A stretch of DNA of 64,000 nucleotides from Desulfovibrio aminophilus DSM 12254 (GCF_000422565.1 NZ_AUMA01000007.1:246360-310359); one strand, 5' to 3'; counted from the first letter of the stretch, positions 36,830-46,898 are shown. Notes: generated from the letters alone by a model not told the origin. Program-made: numbers and translations.

Positions 36830-37120
36830 ATGGACTACACGCAGATCCTTTTGCGGCCGCTCATTTCCGAGAAGGCCACCGCCGCCAAGGAGGCGACCAA
36901 CAGCGTCGCTTTCTTCGTGCACCCCTCGGCCAACAAGATCGAGGTCAAGAAGGCGGTTGAGCAGGCGTTCAACGTCAAGGTCGAGGCCGTGAACATCGTC
37001 AAGAAGGCGCCCATGGGGCGCAGCCGTTTCGGCCGCGCCACCGGCCGCATCTCCGGATACAAGAAGGCCTACGTCAAGTTGGCCGCCGGAGACAAGATCG
37101 AGTTCTTCGAGGGAGTCTAG
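36830..37120 (+). CDS. rplW: Ribosomal protein uL23
   Basis: A 96-residue exit-site protein that docks trigger factor and SRP. It contains [16 protein letters not shown] and [20 protein letters not shown]. It starts two bases after the rplD stop. Confidence 0.98.
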   Translation: MDYTQILLRPLISEKATAAKEATNSVAFFVHPSANKIEVKKAVEQAFNVKVEAVNIVKKAPMGRSRFGRATGRISGYKKAYVKLAAGDKIEFFEGV

Positions 37121-37122
37121 AC

Positions 37123-37953
37123 ATGGCTGTGCGCAAGCTCAAACCCACTTCCGCCGGCCGCCGGTTCCAGACGGTCTCCAGCTTTGAGGAGATCACCAAG
37201 AAGGCGCCCGAGAAGTCTCTGGTCGAAGGCCTGAGTAAGAAGTCCGGCCGCAACTGCTACGGTCGCCTGACCTCCCGCCGTCGCGGCGGCGGTCACAAGC
37301 GCCTCTACCGTTTGGTGGATTTCAAGCGCGACAAGCGCAACGTTCCTGCCACGGTGGCGGCCATCGAGTACGACCCGAACCGCAGCGCCCGCATCGCCCT
37401 TCTGCACTACGCGGACGGTGAGAAGCGCTACATCCTGGCCCCTCTGGGGCTGGCCGTCGGCGATTCCGTGGTTTCCAGCGAGAGCGCGGACATCAAGCCC
37501 GGCAACGCTTTGTTCCTGGCGCGCATCCCCGTGGGCACCGTGGTGCATAACGTCGAGCTGCATCCGGGCCGTGGCGGTCAATTCTGCCGAGCGGCGGGCG
37601 CCTACGCGCAGCTGGTCGCCAAGGAAGGTTCCTACGCCCTTTTGCGCATGCCCTCGGGCGAGGTCCGCAAGGTGCTTTCGTCTTGTGTGGCTACCGTGGG
37701 CCAAGTGGGCAACATTCATCATGAGAAGGTGAGTCTGGGCAAAGCCGGCCGCAACCGCTGGCTTGGACGTCGTCCCAAGGTTCGCGGCGTGGCCATGAAC
37801 CCCATCGACCACCCCCTGGGCGGTGGCGAGGGCCGGAGTTCCGGCGGTCGTCATCCCACGACTCCCTGGGGTAAGCCGACGAAGGGTTACAAGACCCGCA
37901 ACAGGAAGAAGACTTCCTCCAAGCTCATCGTGAAACGCCGCGGGCAGAAGTAG
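37123..37953 (+). CDS. rplB: Ribosomal protein uL2
   Basis: The 276-residue 50S protein needed for subunit association and peptidyl transfer. Signatures are [36 protein letters not shown] and the C-terminal [20 protein letters not shown] with the key histidine. It starts two bases after rplW. Confidence 0.99.
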   Translation: MAVRKLKPTSAGRRFQTVSSFEEITKKAPEKSLVEGLSKKSGRNCYGRLTSRRRGGGHKRLYRLVDFKRDKRNVPATVAAIEYDPNRSARIALLHYADGEKRYILAPLGLAVGDSVVSSESADIKPGNALFLARIPVGTVVHNVELHPGRGGQFCRAAGAYAQLVAKEGSYALLRMPSGEVRKVLSSCVATVGQVGNIHHEKVSLGKAGRNRWLGRRPKVRGVAMNPIDHPLGGGEGRSSGGRHPTTPWGKPTKGYKTRNRKKTSSKLIVKRRGQK

Positions 37954-37962
37954 GAGCGCGTC

Positions 37963-38241
37963 ATGCCGAGATCGTTGAAGAAAGGTCCCTTCGTGGACAG
38001 CCACCTCGAGAAGAAGGTGGTCAAGGCCAATGAGAACAAGGACCGCCGGGTGATCAAGACCTGGTCCCGCCGGTCCACGATCGTGCCCGAAATGGTCGGG
38101 ATGACCTTCGCTGTCCATAACGGACGCAAGTTCATTCCCGTGTTCGTGACGGAGAACATGGTGGGCCACAAGCTCGGCGAGTTCGCTCCCACCCGGACCT
38201 TCTTCGGCCACGCCGCGGATAAGAAAACCAAGGCCAAGTAA
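37963..38241 (+). CDS. rpsS: Ribosomal protein uS19
   Basis: A 92-residue 30S head protein forming a complex with S13. It begins [19 protein letters not shown] and keeps [18 protein letters not shown] and [17 protein letters not shown]. Confidence 0.99.
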   Translation: MPRSLKKGPFVDSHLEKKVVKANENKDRRVIKTWSRRSTIVPEMVGMTFAVHNGRKFIPVFVTENMVGHKLGEFAPTRTFFGHAADKKTKAK

Positions 38242-38252
38242 GAGGGTTTGAC

Positions 38253-38585
38253 ATGGAAGCCAAAGCCGTCGCCAAGTTTTTGCGCGTTTCCCCGCGCAAG
38301 ACCCGTCTGGTGGCTGAGAACATCCGGGGCAAAGCCGTCGAGGACGCCCTGAACATTCTCAAGTTCACGCCCAAGAAGCCCGCCCGCTACTTGAGCAAGG
38401 TTCTGTATTCGGCCATCGCCAACGCCGAGCAACTGCCCGGCGTGGACGTGGACTCCCTGGTTGTGGACACCGTGCTCGTCAACGAGGGCCCCATGTGGAA
38501 GCGGATCATGCCGCGCGCCATGGGCCGCGCCTACCGCATCCGGAAGCGCACGAGCCACATCACCATCGTCGTGAAGGAAATGTAG
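38253..38585 (+). CDS. rplV: Ribosomal protein uL22
   Basis: A 110-residue 50S protein whose beta hairpin lines the exit tunnel. It contains KFLRVSPRKTRLVAENIRG and, in the hairpin, GPMWKRIMPRAMGRAYRIRK, the region altered in macrolide resistance and here of normal form. Confidence 0.98.
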   Translation: MEAKAVAKFLRVSPRKTRLVAENIRGKAVEDALNILKFTPKKPARYLSKVLYSAIANAEQLPGVDVDSLVVDTVLVNEGPMWKRIMPRAMGRAYRIRKRTSHITIVVKEM

Positions 38586-38594
38586 GGTAGGGGT

Positions 38595-39236
38595 ATGGGC
38601 CAAAAAGTTCATCCGTACGGGTTCCGGCTGGGATACACCAAGAATTGGCTGTCGCGCTGGTACAGCCGCAAGGACTATCCCGCCTTCGTGCTTCAGGACG
38701 ATCAGCTCCGGAAGTTCGTCAAGGAAAAGCTTTACCAAGCCGGCATCGCGCGCATCGAGATCGAGCGCGCCGGCGGTAAGGTCCGGCTCATCATCCACAC
38801 CGCCCGGCCCGGCATCGTCATCGGCCGCAAGGGAGTGGAGATCGAGAAGCTCCGCGAGGATCTGCGCAAGAAGTTCGGCACCGAGTTCACCATTGAGGTC
38901 AACGAGATTCGCCGCCCCGAGGTGGAGGCCCAGCTCGTGGCCGAGAGCATCGCGCTTCAGCTGGAGCGCCGCGTGGCCTTCCGCCGCGCCATGAAACGGA
39001 CCGTGTCCCTGTCCCGGAAATTCGGGGCCGAGGGCATCAAGGTGGCCTGCGCCGGCCGTCTGGCCGGCGCTGAAATCGCCCGCTCCGAGTGGTACCGCGA
39101 CGGCCGTGTGCCGCTGCACACCCTTCGCGCCGACATTGATTTCGGCTACGCCATCGCCAAGACCACGTACGGCGTCATCGGGGTCAGGGTCTGGATCTTC
39201 AAGGGCGAGATTCTTGACGCAGAGGTGGAACAGTAA
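38595..39236 (+). CDS. rpsC: Ribosomal protein uS3
   Basis: A 213-residue KH-domain protein at the mRNA entry site. It begins [18 protein letters not shown], has the KH motif [15 protein letters not shown] and the entry-tunnel [20 protein letters not shown]. Its stop overlaps the rplP start by one base (TAATG). Confidence 0.99.
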   Translation: MGQKVHPYGFRLGYTKNWLSRWYSRKDYPAFVLQDDQLRKFVKEKLYQAGIARIEIERAGGKVRLIIHTARPGIVIGRKGVEIEKLREDLRKKFGTEFTIEVNEIRRPEVEAQLVAESIALQLERRVAFRRAMKRTVSLSRKFGAEGIKVACAGRLAGAEIARSEWYRDGRVPLHTLRADIDFGYAIAKTTYGVIGVRVWIFKGEILDAEVEQ

Positions 39237-39652
39237 TGCTTGCTCCGAAGAAAGTGAAATACCGCAAGCGGCAGAAAGGCCGCATCAAGGGTCAGGCCAG
39301 CCGCGGCACGAGCATCGCCTTCGGCGAGGTCGGTCTGAAGGCCCTTGAGCCCGGGAAGTTGACCAGCCAACAGATCGAAGCCGCCCGCGTGGCCATCATG
39401 CGCCACATCAAGCGCGGCGGAAAGATTTGGATCCGTGTCTTCCCCGACGTGCCGATCACCAAGAAGCCCGCCGAAACCCGCATGGGGTCCGGCAAGGGCG
39501 CGCCCGAGGGCTGGGTGGCTCCCGTCCGCCCCGGCCGCGTTCTGTATGAGGTCAAAGGGGTGGATATGGCTCTGGCCAAGGAAGCCCTCAATCTGGCGCG
39601 CTACAAGCTGCCCATCAAGACCGTGATCGTGGTCAAGGAGGGGGCTGAATAA
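39236..39652 (+). CDS. rplP: Ribosomal protein uL16
   Basis: A 138-residue 50S protein near the A-site tRNA. It begins [16 protein letters not shown] and keeps [20 protein letters not shown] and [18 protein letters not shown]. It is coupled by one-base overlaps to both rpsC and rpmC. Confidence 0.99.
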   Translation: MLAPKKVKYRKRQKGRIKGQASRGTSIAFGEVGLKALEPGKLTSQQIEAARVAIMRHIKRGGKIWIRVFPDVPITKKPAETRMGSGKGAPEGWVAPVRPGRVLYEVKGVDMALAKEALNLARYKLPIKTVIVVKEGAE

Positions 39653-39846
39653 TGAAGAGCAAGGAAATCCGTGCCCTGGACGACAAGCAGCTTGGCGAGA
39701 AGCTCGGGGAGTTCCGCAAGGAACTGTTCAACCTGCGCTTTCAGCACGCCACGGCGCAGCTTGAGAACACCCAGCGCATTCCGACCGTGAAGAAAACCAT
39801 CGCCCGCATCCTCACTGTGCAGCGGGAAAGAAACGCGGGGGCGTAA
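39652..39846 (+). CDS. rpmC: Ribosomal protein uL29
   Basis: A 64-residue helical-hairpin protein at the exit site. It reads ELRDLDD-like at the N-terminus ([20 protein letters not shown]) and has [19 protein letters not shown]. The ATG shares a base with the rplP stop. Confidence 0.98.
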   Translation: MKSKEIRALDDKQLGEKLGEFRKELFNLRFQHATAQLENTQRIPTVKKTIARILTVQRERNAGA

Positions 39847-39850
39847 GTTC

Positions 39851-40114
39851 ATGGCTGAGCTGAGCAAGACCAACAAGCGGACCCTGGAAGGGGTCGTGGC
39901 CAGCGACAAGGGCGACAAGACCATTGTCGTGCAGGTCGAGACCCTGGTGAAGCATCCGCTGTTCAAGAAGTATATCCGCCGCAGGAAGAAGTTCATGGCC
40001 CACGACCCGGCCAACGAATGCGGCGTCGGCGACAAGGTCGAGATCGTCGAGTCCCGTCCGCTGTCCCGCCGCAAGCGGTGGCATCTGGTGAAGATACTCG
40101 AAAAGGCGCAATAG
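39851..40114 (+). CDS. rpsQ: Ribosomal protein uS17
   Basis: An 87-residue 30S OB-fold protein with [19 protein letters not shown] and [20 protein letters not shown], both diagnostic. It starts four bases after rpmC. Confidence 0.98.
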   Translation: MAELSKTNKRTLEGVVASDKGDKTIVVQVETLVKHPLFKKYIRRRKKFMAHDPANECGVGDKVEIVESRPLSRRKRWHLVKILEKAQ

Positions 40115-40123
40115 GGTGGCACT

Positions 40124-40492
40124 ATGATCCAGGTTGAGAGCAAACTCGACGTGGCCGACAATTCCGGGGCCAAGCAGGTCGCCTGCATCAAGGTTCTGGG
40201 CGGTTCCAAGCGCCGTTATGCCGGCGTGGGAGACATCATCGTCGTCTCCGTGAAGGAGGCCATGCCGCACTCCAAGGTGAAGAAGGGCGCGGTCATGAAG
40301 GCCGTTGTCGTCCGCACCAAGAAGGAAGTCGGCCGCGCCGACGGCTCCTACATCAAGTTCGACAGCAACTCGGCCGTCCTGCTGAACAATCAGCTCGAGC
40401 CGGTGGGGACGCGCATTTTCGGACCCGTGGCCAGGGAACTTCGTCAGAAGAACTTCATGAAGATCGTGTCCCTCGCCCCCGAGGTCCTCTAA
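40124..40492 (+). CDS. rplN: Ribosomal protein uL14
   Basis: A 122-residue 50S protein that contributes to a subunit bridge. It begins [20 protein letters not shown] and keeps [14 protein letters not shown] and [13 protein letters not shown]. Confidence 0.99.
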   Translation: MIQVESKLDVADNSGAKQVACIKVLGGSKRRYAGVGDIIVVSVKEAMPHSKVKKGAVMKAVVVRTKKEVGRADGSYIKFDSNSAVLLNNQLEPVGTRIFGPVARELRQKNFMKIVSLAPEVL

Positions 40493-40504
40493 GGGGAACC
40501 GGCA

Positions 40505-40825
40505 ATGAACACCAAGATTCGCAAAGACGACAAAGTCATGGTCCTGGCCGGCAAGGACAAGGGGAAGATCGGCAAGGTGCTCAAACTTCTGAAGAAGAAG
40601 GACACCGTGCTCGTGGAAGGCGTGAACAAGATTCAGCGTCACACCAAGGCCAACCCCTACAAGAATCAGCCCGGCGGTATCGTGGAAAAGGAAGCCCCGG
40701 TCCATATCTCCAACGTGGCTTATGTGTGCACCGCGTGCGCCAAGGCCACCCGGATCGGGTACAAGGCCGACAATGACGGGAAGAAAGTCCGTTATTGCAA
40801 GAAGTGCAACGAGACCGTGGACTAG
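40505..40825 (+). CDS. rplX: Ribosomal protein uL24
   Basis: A 106-residue assembly-initiator protein with an N-terminal KOW motif ([20 protein letters not shown]), [20 protein letters not shown] and a C-terminal zinc-ribbon-like tail with CTACAK and YCKKCN. The two CxxC pairs suggest a metal-binding variant. Confidence 0.98.
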   Translation: MNTKIRKDDKVMVLAGKDKGKIGKVLKLLKKKDTVLVEGVNKIQRHTKANPYKNQPGGIVEKEAPVHISNVAYVCTACAKATRIGYKADNDGKKVRYCKKCNETVD

Positions 40826-40834
40826 GGTGCTGCC

Positions 40835-41374
40835 ATGACTCGACTGGAACAGATTTATTCGGAAAAGGTGGCGCCCGCCCTGAAGAAGGAGTTCGGCTAC
40901 AAGAGCTCCATGGAGATCCCTCGGATTCAGAAGGTCTCCTTGAACATCGGGTTGGGCGAGGCGAGTGTCAACAACAAGCTCATCGAGGACGCCGTCGAGG
41001 AGCTGACCAAGATCGCCGGACAGCGTGCCGTTGTCACCCGCGCCAAGAAGTCCATCGCGGCCTTCAAGCTGCGTACGGGCATGGCCGTTGGCTGTCGCGT
41101 GACTTTGCGCCACGACCTGATGTGGGATTTTTTGGATAAGCTCGTCAATTTCGCCCTGCCCCGGGTTCGCGACTTCCGCGGCATCCCGGATCGCGGCTTC
41201 GACGGGCGCGGCAACTTCACCCTCGGCATCCGGGAGCACACCATTTTTCCCGAGATTGAAATCGACAAGGTGGAGCGGGTGAAGGGCATGAATGTGACCA
41301 TCGCCACGTCCGCCGCGACGGACAAGGAAGGCAAGATGCTTCTTGACCTTCTGGGCATGCCCTTCAAAAAATAG
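40835..41374 (+). CDS. rplE: Ribosomal protein uL5
   Basis: A 179-residue 5S rRNA-binding protein of the central protuberance. It contains [38 protein letters not shown] and [18 protein letters not shown]. It lies ten bases after rplX. Confidence 0.99.
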   Translation: MTRLEQIYSEKVAPALKKEFGYKSSMEIPRIQKVSLNIGLGEASVNNKLIEDAVEELTKIAGQRAVVTRAKKSIAAFKLRTGMAVGCRVTLRHDLMWDFLDKLVNFALPRVRDFRGIPDRGFDGRGNFTLGIREHTIFPEIEIDKVERVKGMNVTIATSAATDKEGKMLLDLLGMPFKK

Positions 41375-41386
41375 GAGGAGAAGGCT

Positions 41387-41572
41387 TTGGCCAGGACGTG
41401 TTTGAGAGTCAAGGCTCGCCGCAAACCCAAGTTTTCGGTTCGCGCCTACAATCGGTGCCCGATCTGCGGCCGTTCCCGCGCCTTCCTTCGGCGTTACGGC
41501 ATCTGCCGTATCTGCTTCCGGAACAAGTCCCTCGCCGGCGAACTGCCTGGTGTGCGCAAGGCGAGCTGGTAA
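41387..41572 (+). CDS. rpsN: Ribosomal protein uS14, zinc-binding short form
   Basis: A 61-residue type-Z S14. The TTG start follows GGAGGAG. Two zinc pairs, CPIC and CRIC, are separated by FRRYGI-type sequence (RAFLRRYGI). This is the metal-dependent form; no zinc-free paralogue occurs in the window. Confidence 0.98.
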   Translation: MARTCLRVKARRKPKFSVRAYNRCPICGRSRAFLRRYGICRICFRNKSLAGELPGVRKASW

Positions 41573-41590
41573 TCGCTCAAGGAGAAGACA

Positions 41591-41974
41591 ATGGCTGTTG
41601 TTGATCCCGTCGCCGACATGCTGACCCGCATTCGGAACGCCCACCAGGCGTATCACCGCCAGGTGGACATCCCGGCCTCCAAGATGAAGGCTTCCATTGC
41701 TGGAATCCTCAAGGAGGAAGGGTACATTGAAGATTATTCCGTTGACGGCGCCAGCATGCAGTTGGCCCTTAAGTATGTCGACGGCAAGCCCCTCATTTCG
41801 GGTCTGAAGAAGGTGAGCAAGCCCGGTCGCCGCATCTATGTTGGGGTTTCTGAAATCCCGCGTGTGCAGAACGGCCTGGGCATCTGCATCCTCTCCACCT
41901 CGCGGGGCCTGATGGCCGGGGCCAAGGCCGCGGAAGGCAATCTGGGCGGCGAGCTCGTCTGCGAAATCTGGTAG
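41591..41974 (+). CDS. rpsH: Ribosomal protein uS8
   Basis: A 127-residue 30S assembly protein, the spc-operon repressor in E. coli. It has DPVADMLTRIRNAHQAYH, KPLISGLKKVSKPGRRIYV and ILSTSRGLMAGAKA. AAGGAG precedes the ATG. Confidence 0.98.
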   Translation: MAVVDPVADMLTRIRNAHQAYHRQVDIPASKMKASIAGILKEEGYIEDYSVDGASMQLALKYVDGKPLISGLKKVSKPGRRIYVGVSEIPRVQNGLGICILSTSRGLMAGAKAAEGNLGGELVCEIW

Positions 41975-41988
41975 CGAGGGAGTAGGTC

Positions 41989-42525
41989 ATGTCCCGTATA
42001 GGCAAAAAGCCCATCGACATCCCTTCCGGTGTCGAGGTGAAGATCGGCCCGGAGGCCATTTCCGTGAAGGGCCCCAAGGGCGCCTTGAGCACTCCGGTGC
42101 ATCCCAAGGTGTCCTATTCGCTCGAGGGCGACAAGATTCAGGTTTCGCCCGTGGATGAGTCTCGCATGGCCAATGCTCAGCACGGTCTCCGCCGTACGTT
42201 GCTGGCCAACTGCATCCATGGAGTGACCGCCGGATTCCAGAAGACGCTGGAAGTGATCGGCGTCGGCTACAAGGTTTCCGTGCAAGGCAAGAAGGTGGTG
42301 CTCACCGTGGGATATTCCCATCCGGTGGAGTATCCCCTGCCCGCCGGCATTGACGCCGCCGCCGAGGGAAACAAGCTGACCATTTCCGGCCTGGACAAGC
42401 AGATGGTGGGCGAAGTCGCCGCCCAGCTGCGCCGTGTGCGGCCGCCCGAACCTTACAAGGGGAAGGGCATCAAGTACGTCGACGAGCAGATCCGCCGCAA
42501 GGCCGGTAAGTCCGGCGCCAAGTAA
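41989..42525 (+). CDS. rplF: Ribosomal protein uL6
   Basis: A 178-residue 50S protein near the sarcin-ricin loop. It begins [17 protein letters not shown] and keeps [18 protein letters not shown] and the C-terminal [17 protein letters not shown]. Confidence 0.99.
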   Translation: MSRIGKKPIDIPSGVEVKIGPEAISVKGPKGALSTPVHPKVSYSLEGDKIQVSPVDESRMANAQHGLRRTLLANCIHGVTAGFQKTLEVIGVGYKVSVQGKKVVLTVGYSHPVEYPLPAGIDAAAEGNKLTISGLDKQMVGEVAAQLRRVRPPEPYKGKGIKYVDEQIRRKAGKSGAK

Positions 42526-42548
42526 GGCCCGGGAAGCAGGACGAAGCC

Positions 42549-42908
42549 ATGAAGATGACGAAGGAAGAATCGCGGGCCCGCCGCAAGGTGCGCATCCGCA
42601 AGAAGATTTCCGGCAGCGCGGAGAGGCCCAGGTTGGTGGTCTTCCGTTCCAACCGGCAAATCTATGCGCAACTCATCGACGATATCGCCGGTCGGACTCT
42701 CGCGAGTTCCTCCACCCTAGCCCTGGGCAAAGGTGGCGAGACGGCGAAGCTGAATCTGGAGTGCGCCGGCAAGGTGGGTAAGGACATAGCCGCCAAGGCT
42801 TTGGCCGGAGGCATCGAGATGGTGGTCTTCGACCGCAACGGCTATCTGTACCACGGCCGCATCAAGGCCCTGGCCGAAGGCGCCCGCGAGGGCGGGCTCA
42901 AATTCTAG
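42549..42908 (+). CDS. rplR: Ribosomal protein uL18
   Basis: A 119-residue 5S rRNA-binding protein with [34 protein letters not shown] and [20 protein letters not shown]. Confidence 0.98.
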   Translation: MKMTKEESRARRKVRIRKKISGSAERPRLVVFRSNRQIYAQLIDDIAGRTLASSSTLALGKGGETAKLNLECAGKVGKDIAAKALAGGIEMVVFDRNGYLYHGRIKALAEGAREGGLKF

Positions 42909-42921
42909 AGGGTGTGACGCG

Positions 42922-43416
42922 ATGGTGGAACAGAACGAATCCGGGCTGATTGAAAAGATCGTCTACCTGAACCGCGTGGCCAAGGTCGTCAAGGGCGGCC
43001 GGCGCTTCAGCTTCAGCTGCCTGGTGGTGGTGGGCGATGGTCAGGGCAAGGTCGGCTATGGTCTCGGCAAGGCCAATGAGGTTCCCGAGGCCATCCGCAA
43101 GGCGTCCGACAAGGCCAAGAAATCCATGATCCGCATCCCCGTGCTGGAAGGCACCCTGCCTTACGAGGTGCTGGGGCGCTTCGGCGCGGGCCGGGTGCTT
43201 CTGAAGCCCGCCAGCCGCGGTACCGGCATCATCGCCGGCGGCCCTGTGCGCGCCGTCATGGAGGCTGTGGGCGTGTCCGACATCCTGACCAAGGCCATCG
43301 GCACCAACAACCCCCATAACGTGTTGCGCGCCACCATCACCGGCCTGGCCTCCCTGCGCAGCGCGGACGATGTGTCCGGGCTCCGCGGCAAGGAACTGGT
43401 CACTCCGCGCAAGTAA
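42922..43416 (+). CDS. rpsE: Ribosomal protein uS5
   Basis: A 164-residue 30S protein important for accuracy. It has [20 protein letters not shown], the double-stranded RNA-binding fold ([18 protein letters not shown]) and [21 protein letters not shown]. The KVVKGGRR loop where spectinomycin resistance arises is wild type. Confidence 0.99.
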   Translation: MVEQNESGLIEKIVYLNRVAKVVKGGRRFSFSCLVVVGDGQGKVGYGLGKANEVPEAIRKASDKAKKSMIRIPVLEGTLPYEVLGRFGAGRVLLKPASRGTGIIAGGPVRAVMEAVGVSDILTKAIGTNNPHNVLRATITGLASLRSADDVSGLRGKELVTPRK

Positions 43417-43440
43417 CGACGACCAGAAAGGGGAATCCGC

Positions 43441-43614
43441 GTGTTCAAGGTGAAGCTCGTGAAAAGCCTGATCGGCTGCACCCCGGCCCAGCGCAAGACG
43501 CTGGCCGCCCTGGGGCTCAAACGCATCCGTCAGGAAAATACTTTGAAGGACACTCCCGCCGTGGCGGGCATGATCGAGAACGTGAAGCATCTGGTTGAGG
43601 TGTCCAAGTCATGA
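43441..43614 (+). CDS. rpmD: Ribosomal protein uL30
   Basis: A 57-residue 50S protein read from a GTG start with AAAGGGGA before it: VKLVKSLIGCTPAQRKTLAA, then LGLKRIRQENTLKDTPAVAG. It is too short to stand out among long frames, but its place between rpsE and rplO is diagnostic. Its stop overlaps the rplO start (ATGA). Confidence 0.97.
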   Translation: MFKVKLVKSLIGCTPAQRKTLAALGLKRIRQENTLKDTPAVAGMIENVKHLVEVSKS

Positions 43615-44060
43615 ATCTGCACGAATTGTATCCCTTCCCCGAGGAGCGCCAGACCCGCAGACGTGTCGGCCGCGGCCCGGGATCCGGGCTGGGCGGAACG
43701 TCCGGCCGTGGACACAAAGGTCAGCTGTCCCGTTCCGGCGGCAAGTCCAAGAAGGGCTTTGAGGGCGGTCAGATGCCCTTGCAGCGCCGCCTGCCCAAGC
43801 GCGGCTTCAAGAATCCCTTCCGGGTGGAGTACGAGGCCGTGAATGTCGGTCTTCTGCTGGCCGCCTTCGAGGGCAAGTCCGAGATCACCGTGGCCGACAT
43901 CTACGAGCGCGGCCTGTGCCGCCCGGGCGCCCCGGTCAAGATCCTGGGCGACGGCGAAGTGACCGCCGCGGTGACCATCGAGGCCCATCGCTTCAGCGCT
44001 TCGGCCGCTGAGAAGATCACCAAGGCCGGCGGTTCCGCCAAGTCCTTGGAAGGAAAGTAA
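43611..44060 (+). CDS. rplO: Ribosomal protein uL15
   Basis: A 149-residue late-assembly 50S protein with a glycine/arginine-rich N-terminus (RRRVGRGPGSGLGGTSGRGH), FEGGQMPLQRRLPKRGF and the C-terminal VTIEAHRFSASA. Coupled to rpmD by a four-base overlap. Confidence 0.98.
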   Translation: MNLHELYPFPEERQTRRRVGRGPGSGLGGTSGRGHKGQLSRSGGKSKKGFEGGQMPLQRRLPKRGFKNPFRVEYEAVNVGLLLAAFEGKSEITVADIYERGLCRPGAPVKILGDGEVTAAVTIEAHRFSASAAEKITKAGGSAKSLEGK

Positions 44061-44072
44061 GGGGACGCATAC

Positions 44073-45386
44073 GTGGCTTTGTCCGGTGTCGAAAATCTGG
44101 CGCGGCTGCCCGAGCTGAAGAAGAAGCTCGGGTGGACCTTCCTGTTGCTGGCCGTTTATCGCCTGGGCATCCACGTTCCGGTCCCCGGGGTGGACGGCGC
44201 GGCTCTGGCGGAGTTCTTCGCCAGCGCGCAGAATACCCTATTCGGCCTGTTCGACATGTTCTCCGGCGGCGGGTTGAAGAATCTCTCCATCTTCGCCCTG
44301 GGCATCATGCCGTACATCTCCGCGTCCATCATCCTGCAACTGCTCACCGTGGTCAGCCCCGAACTGAAGCGGCTGTCCAAGGAAGACGGTCAGGCCGGGC
44401 GCAAGAAGATCACCGAATACACCCGCTACGGAACGGTGCTCATCACGCTCATTCAGGGTCTCGGCATCGCCGTGGGACTGGAGAGCATGACCAGCCCCAC
44501 CGGAGCACCCGTGGTCGTCGATCCGGGGTGGATGTTCCGTTTCATGAGCGTTGTCACCCTGACTGCGGGAACCATCTTCCTCATGTGGCTGGGTGAACGC
44601 ATCACCGCCAAGGGTATCGGCAACGGCATCTCGCTGATCATCTTCGCGGGCATCGTGGCAGGCTTGCCGTCCGCGGTGGTCAACACCTTCCGGCTCATGA
44701 GCGCGGGCGAACTGTCGCTTTTCGTGCTTCTGCTCATCTTGGCCGTGATGGTGGCCGTGCTCGGCTTCATCGTCTTCATGGAGCGCGGGCAGCGCCGCAT
44801 TCCCATCCATTACGCCAAGCGCATGATGGGTCGGAAGATGTTCGGCGGACAGACCACGCACCTGCCGTTGCGCATCAACACCGCCGGAGTCATACCGCCG
44901 ATCTTCGCCTCGAGTCTTCTGCTTTTTCCGGCCACGGTGGCGAACTTCTCCAGCGCGGAGTGGTTGAAGACGGTGTCCACCCTGTTGAGCCCGCAGTCCA
45001 TCGTGTACAACATTCTGTACATCGCGGTGATCATCTTCTTCGCCTACTTCTACACGGCGATCATCTTCGATCCCAAGGGCATCGCGGAAAATATCCAGAA
45101 GCAGGGCGGGTTCATTCCGGGCATTCGTCCCGGCGCACGGACGCGCGAGTACATCGACCGCGTGTTGGCCCGCATTACGCTTTGGGGCGCGCTGTATATC
45201 TCGGCCATCTGCGTCCTGCCCACGGTGCTCATCGCCAACTTCAATGTACCGTTTTACTTCGGCGGCACGTCTATTCTCATCGTGGTCGGCGTGGCCATGG
45301 ACTTCATGGGCCAGATCGAGTCCTATCTCATCTCCCGGCAATACGAGGGACTCATGGGGAAGACCCGGATCAAGGGCAGGCGATAG
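44073..45386 (+). CDS. secY: Preprotein translocase subunit SecY
   Basis: The 437-residue channel subunit of SecYEG, with ten predicted membrane segments. The GTG start follows AAGGGGA. Conserved stretches are LKKKLGWTFLLLAVYRLGIH, FALGIMPYISASIILQLL, the cytoplasmic loop with QGGFIPGIRPG and the C-terminal YLISRQYEGLMGKTRIKG. It is the last gene before map, and adk does not intervene. Confidence 0.99.
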   Translation: MALSGVENLARLPELKKKLGWTFLLLAVYRLGIHVPVPGVDGAALAEFFASAQNTLFGLFDMFSGGGLKNLSIFALGIMPYISASIILQLLTVVSPELKRLSKEDGQAGRKKITEYTRYGTVLITLIQGLGIAVGLESMTSPTGAPVVVDPGWMFRFMSVVTLTAGTIFLMWLGERITAKGIGNGISLIIFAGIVAGLPSAVVNTFRLMSAGELSLFVLLLILAVMVAVLGFIVFMERGQRRIPIHYAKRMMGRKMFGGQTTHLPLRINTAGVIPPIFASSLLLFPATVANFSSAEWLKTVSTLLSPQSIVYNILYIAVIIFFAYFYTAIIFDPKGIAENIQKQGGFIPGIRPGARTREYIDRVLARITLWGALYISAICVLPTVLIANFNVPFYFGGTSILIVVGVAMDFMGQIESYLISRQYEGLMGKTRIKGRR

Positions 45387-45388
45387 AG

Positions 45389-46159
45389 TTGAAAAAGTTT
45401 CGCGGAGTCTTTCTTAAGAATCCGAATGAAATCGCCTTAATGCGTGTTGCGAACCGGATCACCTCCCAAATCCTGGATGCCTTGGGGGAGGCGGTTCGCC
45501 CTGGAGCGGAATGCTCCGAGTTTGAAGACATCTGCCGCCGGTTGTGCGAAGAGCATCAGGTCAGACCGGCTTTCCTGGGATACCAGGGATATGGCTACGC
45601 TCTTTGTTGTTCGGTGAATTCGGAGGTCGTGCATGGCTTCCCCACCCGGGACAAGGTGCTTCGGGAGGGGGACATTGTTTCCTTCGACATGGGCGTGGTG
45701 TATAAGGGGTTTTACGGCGATTCGGCGCGAACCTTCCCCGTGGGCCAGGTGCGCGGAGAGGCCGCCCGGCTCATGGATGTGACCCGGGAATCCCTGTTGC
45801 TCGGGATTGAGCAGGCCCGCCCCGGGAACAACCTGTACGACATTTCGGCCGCCGTGCAGCGGCGTGCCGAGTCGGCTGGGTTTGGAGTGGTCCGGCGGTT
45901 CGTGGGCCATGGCATCGGCGCACGAATGCATGAGAAGCCGGAAGTACCCAACTTTGTTCCTCGTGGAATTCTTGGGCTGCCGCTGAAGGCCGGGATGGTG
46001 CTGGCCATCGAGCCCATGATCACCGAGGGCGGGCATGAAGTGGAAGTGCTGGCCGACGGCTGGACTGCGGTGACCAAGGACCGCAAACTGGCCGCCCACT
46101 TCGAGCATACTGTGGCGATTACGCCGGATGGGCCCCAGATCCTGAGCCTCTCGGACTAG
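45389..46159 (+). CDS. map: Methionine aminopeptidase, type I
   Basis: Removes N-terminal methionine from nascent proteins. The TTG at 45389, two bases after secY, gives 256 residues beginning KKFRGVFLKNPNEIALMR, which fits the family; the first in-frame ATG (45440) would cut conserved sequence. The five metal ligands are visible: D in FDMGVV, D in GDSARTF, H in GHGIGARMHEKPEVPN, E in EPMITEG and E in FEHTVAI. HGFPTRDKV contributes the substrate histidine. It sits between secY and rpmJ; infA is missing here. Confidence 0.97.
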   Translation: MKKFRGVFLKNPNEIALMRVANRITSQILDALGEAVRPGAECSEFEDICRRLCEEHQVRPAFLGYQGYGYALCCSVNSEVVHGFPTRDKVLREGDIVSFDMGVVYKGFYGDSARTFPVGQVRGEAARLMDVTRESLLLGIEQARPGNNLYDISAAVQRRAESAGFGVVRRFVGHGIGARMHEKPEVPNFVPRGILGLPLKAGMVLAIEPMITEGGHEVEVLADGWTAVTKDRKLAAHFEHTVAITPDGPQILSLSD

Positions 46160-46182
46160 GGCGGGACAGGGAAGGCGAGGGG

Positions 46183-46211
46183 TTGCGGTTTCTGGAAATG
46201 TGCTGTATAGG
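46183..46211 (+). promoter_or_regulatory. Promoter of the rpmJ-rpsM-rpsK-rpsD-rpoA-rplQ group
   Basis: TTGCGG (46183-46188) and TATAGG (46206-46211) are 17 bases apart, after the map stop. The leader that follows contains two stems, CCCTTCG/CGAAGGG (46214-46220/46244-46250) and GCGATC/GATCGC (46256-46261/46269-46274). These could be a regulatory target, for instance of S4 as in E. coli; that is inference. Confidence 0.6.
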
Positions 46212-46310
46212 AACCCTTCGCTTTTTTCGCGATCTGGCTGAAACGAAGGGAATTCGCGATCTTCAAGGGATCGCCGGTCCCGAGAACGATACCAAGTGCT
46301 GGAGACGGTC

Positions 46311-46424
46311 ATGAAAGTCAGACCTTCGGTGAAAAAGATTTGTACCAAATGCAAAATCATCAGGCGCAAGGGTGTGTTGCGGGTCATTTGCGACAATCCC
46401 CGGCACAAGCAGCGCCAGGGTTAA
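46311..46424 (+). CDS. rpmJ: Ribosomal protein bL36, zinc-binding form
   Basis: A 37-residue protein, [19 protein letters not shown] followed by [13 protein letters not shown]. The zinc ligands C11, C14, C27 and H32 are all present, so this is the metal-bound type. GGAGA lies before the ATG. It is too short for the longer frames but certain from sequence. Confidence 0.98.
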   Translation: MKVRPSVKKICTKCKIIRRKGVLRVICDNPRHKQRQG

Positions 46425-46442
46425 CCAGAGAGGGGACCGAAC

Positions 46443-46844
46443 GTGGCACGCATTGCTGGCGTTGATTTGCCCAAGAAGAAGCGGATGGACATCGCGCTGA
46501 CCTATATTTACGGCATCGGCCGTACGACGGCGCGCAAGATCCTGGCCGACACCGGCGTGGAATGGACCAAGAGCACCGACGATCTGAGCGCGGACGAGAC
46601 CAATACCATCCGCAACGAGATCGAGCAGCGCTACAAGGTCGAAGGCGACCTCCGTCGCGAGCTGACCCAGAACATCAAGCGGCTGATGGATATCGGCTGC
46701 TATCGCGGCTTGCGGCATCGCAAGGGCCTGCCTGCCCGCGGACAGCGCACCCATACCAACGCCCGCACCCGCAAGGGGCCGCGCCGTTCGCTTATGGGAA
46801 AGAAGAAGAGCAAGGCCCCCGCTGCCGGCGGCTCCGCCGCGTAG
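46443..46844 (+). CDS. rpsM: Ribosomal protein uS13
   Basis: A 133-residue 30S head protein contacting P-site tRNA. The GTG start has GAGGGGA before it. It contains [32 protein letters not shown] and [20 protein letters not shown]. The C-terminus is about ten residues longer than usual, ending in an Ala/Gly/Lys tail. Confidence 0.98.
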   Translation: MARIAGVDLPKKKRMDIALTYIYGIGRTTARKILADTGVEWTKSTDDLSADETNTIRNEIEQRYKVEGDLRRELTQNIKRLMDIGCYRGLRHRKGLPARGQRTHTNARTRKGPRRSLMGKKKSKAPAAGGSAA

Positions 46845-46857
46845 AGGACTTGGTTCG

Positions 46858-46898
46858 GCGCTCCGCACGACCGGGAATGTTTCGGTCGTGTTGAGCGC
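46858..46898 (+). other. Long hairpin between rpsM and rpsK
   Basis: An outer stem GCGCT/AGCGC (46858-46862/46894-46898) encloses CACGACCG/CGGTCGTG (46866-46873/46883-46890). A T6 run follows about a dozen bases later, too far for an ordinary intrinsic terminator. It may attenuate or process the message inside the alpha operon. Confidence 0.6.
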
